A stretch of 64,000 bases of DNA from Bacteroides salyersiae WAL 10018 = DSM 18765 = JCM 12988 (GTDB lineage: Bacteria; Bacteroidota; Bacteroidia; Bacteroidales; Bacteroidaceae), in contig NZ_KB905466.1 of NCBI RefSeq assembly GCF_000381365.1, forward strand, positions 1,695,207 to 1,759,206. Reading direction: 5' to 3'. The position numbers and the translations under genes are program-made. Below, in pieces: positions 47,081 through 55,821 of the stretch (position 1 is its first letter; each line of letters starts with the position of its first letter). The notes beneath the pieces were generated by a model. It saw only the letters and a program-made list of their open reading frames with translations. It did not search any database and had not been told where the DNA came from.

Positions 47081-47305
47081 AGAAGTCCTACTGTTAGATT
47101 CACTGAGCATTTAAATTCAAACACTGCAAGAGCAACATTGAATTATCAAGTGGTTTCAGGAGCTACTAATTTAACTCAAATTCAAGCAAGGATTTGGGAA
47201 CAAACTTTAATAAATCAATATGGTTTAGGAAAAAATGGAGGATTGCTTTTCAATAAAATCAATTCCATAGCGCCTAAATATTGGGGACAATATGGGATCA
47301 AATAA
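47081..47305 (+). pseudogene. Relic of an RHS-type toxin C-terminus
   Basis: An open frame without start codon (stop at 47078-47080) encodes about 74 residues ending in TAA at 47303-47305. It contains RFTEHLNSNTARATLNY, GATNLTQIQARIWEQTLINQ and NKINSIAPKYWGQYGIK, a pattern I know from the ends of RHS/polymorphic toxins, some of GIY-YIG nuclease type. The RHS core and N-terminus are missing. The gene right after it (47358) is placed as its immunity partner. Confidence 0.6.
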
Positions 47306-47357
47306 AATTATTTCCAAATAAAAGATTTAGTATATTTCTATAAAAACGGTCAAAACT

Positions 47358-47858
47358 ATGGTAAGAATATATACAAAAATAGGAGATGTTTTCTCTGCAA
47401 AAACAGACGAGAAAACTAAAAAATATTTTCAATTAATAGCTTATGATTTAACACAACTAAATAGTGATGTTATTAGAGTATTTAAGGAACGATATCCAAT
47501 AAATTCAAATCCTGACTTATCAAAAATAGTAAGCGGTGAAATAGATTTTTATATACATTGTACAACAAAAGCAGGTATAAAGATGAACCTTTGGAACAAA
47601 ATTGGTAATAACAAGAATATTGGAGAAACCAATCATATATTATTCAGAAGCACAAACGATTATGGAGTAAAACCTGGCGAAAAGCCTATAACAGTCTCTA
47701 CAGAATGGTGGGTGTGGCGAATTAATGAAAAACAGAAATATGTAGGAAAATTAGAAAAAGAATATCAAAAATCATATATTGGATTGATAGTAAGTCCATT
47801 CGTTCTTTTAGAACTGATAAAAGATTATAGATATTCCATAAATTATCCCTCGTTTTGA
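47358..47858 (+). CDS. Candidate immunity protein (Imm26-like) for the decayed toxin
   Basis: 166 residues, soluble, beginning KIGDVFSAKTDEKTKKYFQ with DLTQLNSDVIRVFKERY. The KxGDVF...YFQ opening recalls Imm26-type immunity proteins, though I cannot confirm it. It lies 52 bases behind a toxin C-terminal relic, so it has probably outlived its toxin. Confidence 0.55.
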   Translation: MVRIYTKIGDVFSAKTDEKTKKYFQLIAYDLTQLNSDVIRVFKERYPINSNPDLSKIVSGEIDFYIHCTTKAGIKMNLWNKIGNNKNIGETNHILFRSTNDYGVKPGEKPITVSTEWWVWRINEKQKYVGKLEKEYQKSYIGLIVSPFVLLELIKDYRYSINYPSF

Positions 47859-47870
47859 AAAGGGATAATT

Positions 47871-48019
47871 TACAACCAAACATTACAATCGGAATTCAAA
47901 GAATATTCGCGCGATTGTTTCATTGTAACTGAGATATTTGCAGATGAATACAGATGGGAAAAAGGGTTCAAAAGTATAAAGGAACGGGATATTGAGTTAC
48001 AATATAGCCAATATTTATG
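47871..48019 (+). pseudogene. 3' fragment of a DUF7336-like gene
   Basis: About 150 bases repeat the end of the 46700-46936 gene with few changes (CFIVTEIFADEYRW is identical), but the 5' half is missing. It continues to QYSQYL and a TGA at 48017-48019. Evidence of a local duplication and deletion. Confidence 0.65.
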
Positions 48020-48043
48020 AGAATTTATTAAAAACAAACTTTA

Positions 48044-49048
48044 ATGACAAAAACAGGATTTTTAATATGCTTTTTATTTATTGTTAATAAAGCATTTGCA
48101 CAAGTTGACAATTTCTATTATACCAGCTATAATAAGATAGACTCAATGTTAACAGGCAAAAAAGAGTTGAATTTGAAAGAAGCTATATTTACAACTGAAA
48201 ATGCCTACTTTGACGGTAATCTAAGCCACTATAGATTCGAGAATAGTTTACAGCAATTCACATCTTTTATCAAGTCACTCTCTACAAATAAGTTAATCAG
48301 TTATAATCATACTGATTTTCATTCAGTTAACACTCATGCTGCTATCTTTCGGATGATGACAGATACAATTCCGGTACACGTTTCCGACACTACCTTATTA
48401 TACCATTTACCTTTCCAATATAATTTTGATGATTATGCAGGCAAAAAAGAATGGAGCAACATGTTTGTCTCTACTTTAATGGTTACACGTAAAGGGAATT
48501 GTCACTCATTACCCCTATTCTACAAACTGCTGACCGAAGAATTGGGTGAGAAATCGTGGTTGGCATTAGCGCCCAATCACGCTTACATCAAACTACACAA
48601 CCAAGCCGACGGTTGGTATAATGTGGAACTGACTTCGGGACAATTTCCTACTGACGTATGGATAAAAGCTTCCGGATATATCCATACCGACGCTATTCGA
48701 AACGGTATTTATATGGATACACTTTCTTTGAAAGCTACAGTTGCTATTTGTATGACGGATCTGGCTGAAGGTTATAAGCATAAGTTCACTTCTACCTACG
48801 AACCGGAATTCATACTGCAATGCTGCAATCGTACCTTGGAAGCATTTCCTAATTATATTAACGCTTTATTACTTAAAGCAGAAACATTATTCGAGATGTT
48901 TACGAAAACAAAAAATGAAAATTATTATCGGAAAGCAGAAAATATTTATTCACATATCCATCAGTTAGGTTATCGCAAAATGCCCGAAAAGATGTATCTG
49001 AAATGGTTACAATCGATAAAGGAACATCCCGGCACACACCATCAATAA
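48044..49048 (+). CDS. Secreted transglutaminase/SirB1-like protein, paralogue of 43679-45013
   Basis: 334 residues with signal peptide (1-20, ending KAFAQ). Core: TRKGNCHSLPLFYKLLTEELG with Cys153, LAPNHAYIKL with His179 and GWYNVELTSG with Glu195. The stretch LTGKKELNLKEAIFTTENAYF and the end YRKMPEKMYLKWL match the longer paralogue. It lacks that protein's charged N-terminal insert. Here no RHS toxin gene follows; only small immunity-like genes come next, which suggests that the toxin partner was lost. Confidence 0.75.
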   Translation: MTKTGFLICFLFIVNKAFAQVDNFYYTSYNKIDSMLTGKKELNLKEAIFTTENAYFDGNLSHYRFENSLQQFTSFIKSLSTNKLISYNHTDFHSVNTHAAIFRMMTDTIPVHVSDTTLLYHLPFQYNFDDYAGKKEWSNMFVSTLMVTRKGNCHSLPLFYKLLTEELGEKSWLALAPNHAYIKLHNQADGWYNVELTSGQFPTDVWIKASGYIHTDAIRNGIYMDTLSLKATVAICMTDLAEGYKHKFTSTYEPEFILQCCNRTLEAFPNYINALLLKAETLFEMFTKTKNENYYRKAENIYSHIHQLGYRKMPEKMYLKWLQSIKEHPGTHHQ

Positions 49049-49106
49049 AAATCAAGAAAACATCCCATATATGTCCCTAATCAACCAATTTAACAAAATT
49101 GAAAAT

Positions 49107-49301
49107 ATGAAAGCTATTTATAATCACATGAAATTTATAATCAAAAATGATTTTCCAGAAATAGGGGTATATTTATATGTTTTTCAAAAAGGCAAATGCA
49201 TTGCGGATTACTTACAGGACGACAGCTCCTTGTGTAAAGAAGTTGCACTGGAGGAATATGGAGTTCCTATGGATATTTGGCAAGAAAGTGAAGATAATTA
49301 A
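49107..49301 (+). CDS. Small conserved protein, immunity-array type
   Basis: 64 residues from the ATG at 49107; an upstream ATG (49071) is possible but adds a poor sequence. Contains KNDFPEIGVYLYVFQKGKC and LCKEVALEEYGVPMDIW, a pattern I have met in small genes near Bacteroides RHS loci, with no assigned function. Part of the run behind the second transglutaminase-like gene. Confidence 0.5.
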   Translation: MKAIYNHMKFIIKNDFPEIGVYLYVFQKGKCIADYLQDDSSLCKEVALEEYGVPMDIWQESEDN

Positions 49302-49386
49302 AATCCAAGGTATTTTTTTTATAGAGATAAGTAAAGAATTACCAGAAGCATCAACTCACACAATAAATAACTTTAAGAAGCAAAAA

Positions 49387-49635
49387 ATGAGAATTAGATT
49401 GAATCAAAATCAGATGAACTATTTATATGATAATTTCATAAAAGGCAATACCTGTTTAATGCTAAAATTGAGAATCGATAAAAAAGAGAATGTCTATTTG
49501 ATTGAAGTTAATGATGATATAGCTGATCAAATAAGAGATTGGGCAAATTTGCAATTACAAAGAAAAGGATTTGACAGGCATTACAAATTGACAAAAGAAG
49601 GTGAAATCTTAGACATGTTGATTGACGCTTTTTAG
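49387..49635 (+). CDS. Small hypothetical protein of the immunity-like array
   Basis: 82 residues from the ATG at 49387 (MRIRLNQNQMNYLYDNFI); longer frames upstream overlap the previous gene and look non-coding. Soluble, no known domain recognised. Position and AT-rich composition group it with neighbouring immunity candidates. Confidence 0.5.
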   Translation: MRIRLNQNQMNYLYDNFIKGNTCLMLKLRIDKKENVYLIEVNDDIADQIRDWANLQLQRKGFDRHYKLTKEGEILDMLIDAF

Positions 49636-49703
49636 ACAAAAAAATATTAGCTTATACAGTAAATCAAGATATAATATAAAACAAATTCGTAATATCAAAC
49701 CAT

Positions 49704-50063
49704 ATGAGAGAATTAAACCTGCAAGAAGAAAAACTTTTGGAAGAGTTGATTTCGCGTTCAAATATAAAGATTCCTTCTAATTGGAAAAATGATTTATTAG
49801 TATCTCCTTTACATGATGGAAAAATGGGGAGTTTAACACTGTTCCCACACAATACGCTCAACAAAGAACGCCATTTTGGGGTGCAAGTTAGCGAATGCCA
49901 ATTTAAAGATATTGATGGAGTGCCAGTAATAGCCTCTTTATATTTAGATAAAGATAACGAACTTTTCGAATTAGATATATGGAAAGTTGATTTTAGTAAA
50001 TTGGAGATGATTCCTTCTCATTTTGAGGATGTTGAATATTCAAACCAAATACCGAAAAAATAA
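49704..50063 (+). CDS. DUF6984-like protein
   Basis: 119 residues. LQEEKLLEELISR, DGKMGSLTLFP, FKDIDGVPVIASLYLD and LFELDIWKVDFSKLEMIP agree with what I recall of DUF6984, a small family common next to polymorphic toxins. Likely an orphan immunity protein; no toxin gene is adjacent. Confidence 0.6.
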   Translation: MRELNLQEEKLLEELISRSNIKIPSNWKNDLLVSPLHDGKMGSLTLFPHNTLNKERHFGVQVSECQFKDIDGVPVIASLYLDKDNELFELDIWKVDFSKLEMIPSHFEDVEYSNQIPKK

Positions 50064-50147
50064 AGCGAGAAGTAGGCGGTTTCGATAAAAGACACTCGCT
50101 ACTGATGAATTTTTATTCTCAATTGCTCATTTAAATAATCAATACCC

Positions 50148-50615
50148 ATGAATGCCAACGAAATAATCAAATCTTTTTCCGATTTCTTAAATGCAAGTTG
50201 GAACTATGTTATTCCATTGTTATCGGAAAGAACTTATACATCAAATGAAGATTCAATAAATGATTGGATGCAGGCAAATTGGGAATTATTGGTTGAGAGA
50301 AAAATTCTGCCATTAAACGAATACCTGGAAGTTTATGGAGATGGAGCAGATTTTAATGGTATAAGCAGTAGAATAACCGATATCAATATAGCCGCAACTC
50401 ACTATCTTTCAGTATTCATTCATCACGGAACAGATCTATTAACAAATGAAAAAATTAATAATTCCATCTTTTCATTTGAAAAGTTTGTAGGATTTAGAGC
50501 AGGTTTTTACACTGTAGCACCTCCGTTTAAATATGTTCTTGTGTTGGACAATAACAATATGGAAAGAGTTTTCCGTATTGAAAATACACATTTCGAACTA
50601 CATAAGATTATATAA
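50148..50615 (+). CDS. Hypothetical immunity-like protein
   Basis: 155 residues, soluble, no signal peptide. Features: IIKSFSDFLNASWNYVIP, DWMQANWELLVERKI and a long beta-rich middle. No family recognised. Gene length, composition and place in the array suggest an immunity protein. Confidence 0.5.
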   Translation: MNANEIIKSFSDFLNASWNYVIPLLSERTYTSNEDSINDWMQANWELLVERKILPLNEYLEVYGDGADFNGISSRITDINIAATHYLSVFIHHGTDLLTNEKINNSIFSFEKFVGFRAGFYTVAPPFKYVLVLDNNNMERVFRIENTHFELHKII

Positions 50616-50694
50616 TACCAACTCCTCATGCTTATATTAAAGAAAAGATGTATACCCAATACCACCCAAAACGGATTATCTAAAAAAGAAAGCT

Positions 50695-51159
50695 ATGTGT
50701 GAATATCTAGATTTCAAAGAATTGAATTTACATGACTGTAAAGTCTATGCTTGGGGAATCCTTTCTGAAAGCCACAAATTATTGATGGATGTAGATTGGA
50801 TCGTTTCATGGAAGCTACAAAATGGAACATATCGTTTACATATATCCCCATGCACTTTTGTATTTTCCAATGTATGGGATGTAAATATAGACATCGTCAT
50901 GAATACGACTTTAATCATTGATAGTATGGAAATAATTTCAGAACAAGTACCTCACAATATATCAGTTTTGTCCAAAGGTACTAAAGAATACGCTTGTAGA
51001 ATTAATTTTTTAGAAGGAAGTTTTTCTTTTAGGACTATTGATTTTACTATCATTCAACGAACCAAAGAGATAGAATCTACCATTGCCAATCTTTCTGAGA
51101 ATGAGAGAGAAGGAATCTCCTTATCAATGGATGGAACTAAATATCGAGTGAATTTATAA
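50695..51159 (+). CDS. Hypothetical immunity-like protein
   Basis: 154 residues, beta-rich and soluble (KVYAWGILSESHKLLMDVDWIV, YRLHISPCTFVFSNVWDV). A pattern common in small proteins of polymorphic-toxin loci, but no family was assigned. It lies 66 bases before the DUF1871-like gene. Confidence 0.5.
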   Translation: MCEYLDFKELNLHDCKVYAWGILSESHKLLMDVDWIVSWKLQNGTYRLHISPCTFVFSNVWDVNIDIVMNTTLIIDSMEIISEQVPHNISVLSKGTKEYACRINFLEGSFSFRTIDFTIIQRTKEIESTIANLSENEREGISLSMDGTKYRVNL

Positions 51160-51224
51160 CATATCTACAATTGTACCTAAGCCTGCATAATAGTTAAGCA
51201 ATTTATAGAATGTGAAAATAGCTT

Positions 51225-51494
51225 ATGGATAAAGTTTCGGAAGACATAAATCATATTTTAGCAAAATGGGATCCTATTGGAGTTGGCGAAAACATAGCAA
51301 CGGACGAATACAAAGGATACATCCCTATGATTCTCCATTTGCTTCCAAATCGGCAAGAATTGATGGAATATTTGGAAAATGTTCTTATGAATGAAATGGG
51401 TCTTGATTATAATTCAAACAATAAAAATCACCTTTATGACTTACAAAAAATTTGTAATAGCCTGATTGAAATCTATCAAAATCATAAGAAGTAA
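51225..51494 (+). CDS. DUF1871-like small protein
   Basis: 89 residues: AKWDPIGVGENIATDEYKGYIPMI is the DUF1871-type signature (WDPIG...DEY), followed by helices. These proteins are often near toxin loci. A broken 5' copy, including its upstream leader, is present at 46983. Confidence 0.6.
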   Translation: MDKVSEDINHILAKWDPIGVGENIATDEYKGYIPMILHLLPNRQELMEYLENVLMNEMGLDYNSNNKNHLYDLQKICNSLIEIYQNHKK

Positions 51495-51558
51495 AAATTA
51501 TAATACCCACACAGAAACATTTCACACGAACTTCTGCGTTACTTCGAATAGAAAAACC

Positions 51559-51566
51559 TATCTTTG
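51559..51566 (+). promoter_or_regulatory. -7 box for the Rpn-family gene
   Basis: TATCTTTG matches TAnnTTTG, 17 bases ahead of the ATG at 51583. Confidence 0.5.
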
Positions 51567-51582
51567 TGATACATAAAAAACG

Positions 51583-52485
51583 ATGATTATGGAAACAATG
51601 GACCGCTATATCCGATTTGACTGGGCAATTAAACGACTGTTGCGCCAGAAAGCCAATTTTGGGGTACTCGAAGGGCTGCTGACGGTACTGCTGAATGAAG
51701 AGGTGAAAATAGTGGAAATCCTCGAAAGTGAAAACAATCAACTGACTGCTGATGACAAGTTCAACCGTGCAGACATCAAGGCGAAGAACAGCAAAGGAGA
51801 AATCATCATTGTGGAAATACAAAACACTCGTGAATTGTATTATCTCGAACGCATCCTTTATGGAGTGGCGAAAGCAATTACCGAGCATATCTCACTCGGA
51901 GAACGCTATTATGAAGTGAAGAAGATATATTCCGTCAGCATTCTCTATTTTGATATTGGCAGGGGAGAAAATTACCTGTATCATGGGCAAAACACGTTTT
52001 TAGGTGTACATACCGGTGATCAGCTATTGGTCACCACCAAAGAGAGGGATGCCATAGTGACCAAGTTACCCGCCGAAGTATTTCCCGAATATTTTCTAAT
52101 TCGCGTAAACGAATTCGACAAAGCCGCTGTCACCCCACTCGAAGAATGGATAGAATACTTGAAAACCGGAAGAATACGGCCGGACACCGTAGCACCGGGA
52201 CTTGCAGAAGCCAGACAGAAACTCATTTATTATAATATGACCGCGGAAGAACGGCATGCCTATGACGAACATCTGAATGCTATCATGATTCAGAATGATG
52301 TGCTGGACGGAGCTAAACTGGAAGGATTGCAGGAAGGACGTGCGGAAGGGCGTGCGAAAGGATTGCAGGAAGGCAAAAAGCTAAACCAGATCGAAGTAGC
52401 CCGTAACTTAAAAAAGATGGGACTTTCTACAGAAATGATTGTTCAGGGAACCGGATTATCCGTAGAAGAAATAGAGAATTTATAA
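51583..52485 (+). CDS. Rpn/PDDEXK-family nuclease (putative transposase-like)
   Basis: 300 residues. The N-terminal part has RFDWAIKRLLRQKANFGVLEGLLTVLL and the PD-(D/E)XK core: Asp64 in NRADIKAK and Glu78/Gln80 in IIIVEIQNTR. A YLERILYGVAKAITEHI segment and a charged repeat region (EGLQEGRAEGRAKGLQEG) near the C-terminus are also typical of this family. These proteins are recombination-promoting DNases or close relatives. It has its own promoter and a strong terminator, so it is an independent unit. A second ATG 6 bases in is also possible. Confidence 0.85.
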   Translation: MIMETMDRYIRFDWAIKRLLRQKANFGVLEGLLTVLLNEEVKIVEILESENNQLTADDKFNRADIKAKNSKGEIIIVEIQNTRELYYLERILYGVAKAITEHISLGERYYEVKKIYSVSILYFDIGRGENYLYHGQNTFLGVHTGDQLLVTTKERDAIVTKLPAEVFPEYFLIRVNEFDKAAVTPLEEWIEYLKTGRIRPDTVAPGLAEARQKLIYYNMTAEERHAYDEHLNAIMIQNDVLDGAKLEGLQEGRAEGRAKGLQEGKKLNQIEVARNLKKMGLSTEMIVQGTGLSVEEIENL

Positions 52486-52511
52486 GACCAGTGTGGCCCG
52501 CTCTATCATAG

Positions 52512-52552
52512 ACGTGTTAGCAAAAAGAAAAGCCCTCTTTTTGCTAACACGT
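52512..52552 (+). terminator. Strong intrinsic terminator after the Rpn gene
   Basis: Perfect 16-bp arms (52512-52527 and 52537-52552) around a 9-base loop, followed by TTTATTTT. The IS element is inserted directly behind this T-tract. Confidence 0.85.
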
Positions 52553-52560
52553 TTTATTTT

Positions 52561-53927
52561 GGCAGTATCCATAATTTTGTGTAAATAGAAACGGGATTCA
52601 GTTATAAGTTCTCTTATATCTGAATTCTGTTTTCAAAAATAAGCATAAATTGATTCATAATCAATCCCCAGTTAGTAATCGGCATTGTCCATTTCTTCTC
52701 AATCTCCATCAGAGAAAGGTATACCATTTTCTTCACAGCATCATCCGAAGGGAATGAAAGTTTTGATTTAGTGTACTTTCTGATTTTTCCATTCAGATTT
52801 TCTATGAGGTTTGTTGTGTAGATTATTTTCCTGATTTCCAATGGGAACTGGAAGAAAACAGTCAGGTCATCCCAGTTATTCCTCCATGAGAGGATGGCAT
52901 AAGGGTACTTCCCTCCCCATTTCTTTTCCAAATTATCCAGTTCCACGGCAGCAGCCTCCTTGTTGGGCGCGTTATAGATGTTCTTCATATCGGCTGTAAA
53001 CTCTTTCTTGTCCTTGTAAACGACATATTTGCAGGAGTTCCTAATCTGATGTACGACACATATTTGCGTGGAAGATTGAGGAAATACGGCACGTATGGTG
53101 TCGGTAAATCCGTTCAGGTTGTCAGTGCAGGTAATCAGTATGTCCTGCACTCCGCGGGCCTTCAAATCTGTCAGGACACCCATCCAGAATGAAGAACTTT
53201 CTGATTTTCCAACCCACATGCCAAGGACTTCCTTCAAGCCGTTCTGTTTCAGACCGATACAGAGATAGACAGTCTTGTTGATGATTTTGCCGTTGTCACG
53301 AACCTTGAAGACAATACCGTCCATCCAAACGATAAGATAGACCGGGTCCAAAGGGCGGTTCTGCCATTCCTGAGCAGCTTGATTGACTTTGTTCGTGATG
53401 ATGGAAATGGCTGATGTGGACAGTTCTATCTCATAGATTTCACGCATCTCCTCTTCTATGTCGGACACGCTCATTCCTTTGGCATATAGGGAGATAACAA
53501 GTTTTTCTATGGAAAGCCCACGACTCTCGTGTTTGGGAACAACTATGGGCTCGAATTCACCGTTACGGTCACGGGGAATAGGTATGACCGCTTCACCGTG
53601 TTCGGTTTGGATTTTCTTGGGGTAGCTGCCGTTACGGGAATTGCCGCTGTTATGACCGGAAACCGAATTCTTCTCATAACCCAGATGGGCATCCATCTCA
53701 CCTTCAAGCATTTTCTCCAATACCTGCGCGTGTAACTGCTTCAGAAACTTGCTGACATCAGCTTCTGTTTTGAACTGGCTAAGGAACTCCTTACTTAATA
53801 CCTCATCAGGCACTACATGATTCTTCTCTTTCATAATTTTCTTCATTTTGCAAAGCTATTAAATAAAAAATACGGAACCCATACTGAAGCCCGTATTTTA
53901 CATTTACACAAAATATTTTATAGTGCC
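52561..53927 (-). mobile_element. Complete IS256-family insertion sequence
   Basis: 1367 bp. Left end 52561-52601 and right end 53884-53927 are imperfect inverted repeats: both start GGCA-TAT and share ATTTTGTGTAAAT, then a common CGGG-TTCAGT. The flanks are identical 8-bp copies TTTATTTT at 52553-52560 and 53928-53935, a target duplication of the size expected for IS256 elements. The single transposase gene is intact, so the insertion looks recent and potentially active. Confidence 0.9.
52614..53846 (-). CDS. IS256-family transposase
   Basis: 410 residues, the full family length. DDE residues are readable as Asp in [10 protein letters not shown], Asp in CTDNLNGF and Glu in [18 protein letters not shown]; the His-rich C-VVHQIRNS segment is the C/D(2)H signature. 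The N-terminal part contains the typical [17 protein letters not shown]. Inside the IS defined at 52561-53927. Confidence 0.96.
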   Translation of the reverse strand: MKKIMKEKNHVVPDEVLSKEFLSQFKTEADVSKFLKQLHAQVLEKMLEGEMDAHLGYEKNSVSGHNSGNSRNGSYPKKIQTEHGEAVIPIPRDRNGEFEPIVVPKHESRGLSIEKLVISLYAKGMSVSDIEEEMREIYEIELSTSAISIITNKVNQAAQEWQNRPLDPVYLIVWMDGIVFKVRDNGKIINKTVYLCIGLKQNGLKEVLGMWVGKSESSSFWMGVLTDLKARGVQDILITCTDNLNGFTDTIRAVFPQSSTQICVVHQIRNSCKYVVYKDKKEFTADMKNIYNAPNKEAAAVELDNLEKKWGGKYPYAILSWRNNWDDLTVFFQFPLEIRKIIYTTNLIENLNGKIRKYTKSKLSFPSDDAVKKMVYLSLMEIEKKWTMPITNWGLIMNQFMLIFENRIQI

Positions 53928-53935
53928 TTTATTTT

Positions 53936-54491
53936 TTACAGTTAGAAGGTTTTTGTTATCTTTATGCACGAAGTCCACCACTAAGTGATTTTCTCCGTTC
54001 TTTGGTTGTTATTTCATTAACTATTTTTTAGTACGGGTAAGTTTCTTTACTGATAACCACATATACAAGAAACGTTATACAATATACGAATTTGCTATGG
54101 AACAACTTACGAAAAAGCCCCTTTACCCTATCTCCTTTTTCTTTACACCTAATTAATGTTTCCATTTTTACATCTATGCAGGTTGTCTCATTTTATAAAT
54201 ACTTTGCTTGTTTATCGGTGAGAAAAACCCCGTTGCTCGTAGAGAATCGAAGTGTTCATCGTAGAGGAACGAGCCGATTCTCTACGAGCAATTAACCGAT
54301 TACATAGTACATTAATAACCAGACTTTTACAGATCCTTCTAAATGTCTCAGATTTTCATTTCCAAATAATCTCTTTATCTTTTTTTTCAGCACATACATA
54401 TATCTTAAATCACAACAAAAGCAATATCATTTCACACATAATCTTCATCATGTAGTTATTATTCGTAAATCAGTTTCAAGAACCCCAATAA
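53936..54491. other. Non-coding gap with a long imperfect stem-loop
   Basis: About 555 bases between the IS and the RHS remnant. It contains the 54233-54291 inverted repeat and no convincing gene; short frames here lack any family resemblance. No TAnnTTTG promoter for the downstream RHS gene was found. Confidence 0.55.
54233..54291. repeat. 17-bp perfect inverted repeat with internal repeats
   Basis: Arms 54233-54249 (TTGCTCGTAGAGAATCG) and 54275-54291 are exact complements. The 25-base centre repeats CGTAGAG and AACGAGC once more. Outer ATCGGT/ACCGAT elements lie a few bases outside. There is no T-run. Confidence 0.65.
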
Positions 54492-55817
54492 AATATCTTC
54501 GCACTCGCAACAGAGTTAATAACTGTTATATATTCTCCTTATAGCAATCAGATCATCAACAGCTATTTGGCAGACGGTCGGAAGATAAAAACGATATATA
54601 AGACCTATACCACCAACATTGTAGTCCCGCAGGATATTATCTGGAAAAGCGATGATCCATGCGAGATCTCTACCGATCAGTGGGACGGAAGCTACATGTA
54701 CCGAAGCAGGACAGTAAAGAACGGATACGTCAATCATGAGATGTACATGATCCAGATTCCCGAAGGCTTCATTTCCGCCGACCACTTAGGAAGTGACGAA
54801 GAACGATATTATCTTTACAATTATTACGTGCATGATCACTTAGGAAATGTGAGACTCAGTAAAAGCGTGGAATCCAATGTGATTGCATTACAATCACTGC
54901 TGTATTCTCCAACGGGAATTCTCTTAGGGAACAGTAAGAATGTGGAACGCCAACCGTTTATGTTCGGAGGGAAAGAGTTTATCGGCATGCACGGATTGAA
55001 TGAATATGATTTCAACGCAAGGATGTATGATCCATGGTTGATGAAAACACAGACCATGGATCCGATGGCAGAAAAGTATGCATGGATAAGCCCATATGCA
55101 TTCTGCAATAACAATACAGCAAGATACACCGACCCTACGGGAATGATATTTACAGATAGGGCATGGGAAAAAGTTAAATATTTTCTCAGTGATATAAGTA
55201 AAAGAATAGCAAGAAATGCTGCCGGGATAGAAAAAGCTACTGCTTTAATTAATGGAGGTGGACTTTCTGACAAAGAGATTCGGAAACTACAGAGAAAAAT
55301 CAATAGGCTGACTGATAACAATACAGAATTAGAAGCTGCAAGGGGAGAAATAGCAATATTGAAGGCATCAGATCAAACTTATGATATACATACAGATAAT
55401 TTTACAAGCACAAATGAATCAGCGATAGGTGGAGCCGGGTTCAATTTTAAAAATAACAATTTCGAGATTAAACTTCCAAGTACAGGAGGCCTGTCTATGC
55501 TTGCCCATGAATTAAAACATGCTTATCAATTTGAAATAGGAGAACTTAGTACTGGAGAATTTAAAGATGGTCAGCCTTATTACGATCAATCGGATGAAGT
55601 AGCCGCTTATGCAAGAGGAGCTTTGTTCGGTGGAATACCGCGTTCCGTTTTTTCAATAGCTGAAGATGAAATTTATGGGCGCCTTCAAAAAGGGCCGATG
55701 GATGTGACAAAAGAACCGGAAATCAAGATAAACAGCCCAAAAATGTTACAAAACATGGCAAATGTCACACATTCTGCCTTTAGAGTAAACGGAGTTACTT
55801 ACATAAGAATTAAATAA
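54492..55817 (+). CDS. 5'-truncated RHS protein with HExxH metallopeptidase-like toxin domain
   Basis: The open frame begins after a stop at 54489-54491; no ATG with signal peptide exists, the first plausible start being TTG at 54567 (416 residues). It enters in the middle of the RHS/YD region (YLADGRKIKTIYKTYTTNI, YVHDHLGNVRLSKS), then the core NARMYDPWLMKTQTMDPMAEKYAWISPYAFCNNN and DPTG. The C-terminal toxin domain has AHELKHAYQFEIG, a HExxH zinc site (His314, Glu315, His318 in 416-residue numbering), and QSDEVAAYARG as possible third ligand. This fits a metallopeptidase effector. Front end lost, so it is probably an orphan toxin cassette or pseudogene, but its immunity genes are intact. 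Confidence 0.7.
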   Translation, partial: NIFALATELITVIYSPYSNQIINSYLADGRKIKTIYKTYTTNIVVPQDIIWKSDDPCEISTDQWDGSYMYRSRTVKNGYVNHEMYMIQIPEGFISADHLGSDEERYYLYNYYVHDHLGNVRLSKSVESNVIALQSLLYSPTGILLGNSKNVERQPFMFGGKEFIGMHGLNEYDFNARMYDPWLMKTQTMDPMAEKYAWISPYAFCNNNTARYTDPTGMIFTDRAWEKVKYFLSDISKRIARNAAGIEKATALINGGGLSDKEIRKLQRKINRLTDNNTELEAARGEIAILKASDQTYDIHTDNFTSTNESAIGGAGFNFKNNNFEIKLPSTGGLSMLAHELKHAYQFEIGELSTGEFKDGQPYYDQSDEVAAYARGALFGGIPRSVFSIAEDEIYGRLQKGPMDVTKEPEIKINSPKMLQNMANVTHSAFRVNGVTYIRIK

Positions 55818-55821
55818 AAAA

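Noticed and set aside
47859..48043. A new small gene between the 166-aa gene and the second transglutaminase-like gene
   Set aside because: The coding resemblance is only a 3' fragment of the DUF7336-like gene with no start codon.
49177..49386. N-terminal extension of the 82-aa protein
   Set aside because: It overlaps the preceding gene out of frame and has an unlikely composition.
54092..54455. Two plus-strand frames of 67 codons
   Set aside because: They run through the stem-loop and AT-rich gap; no start context, no homology recognised.
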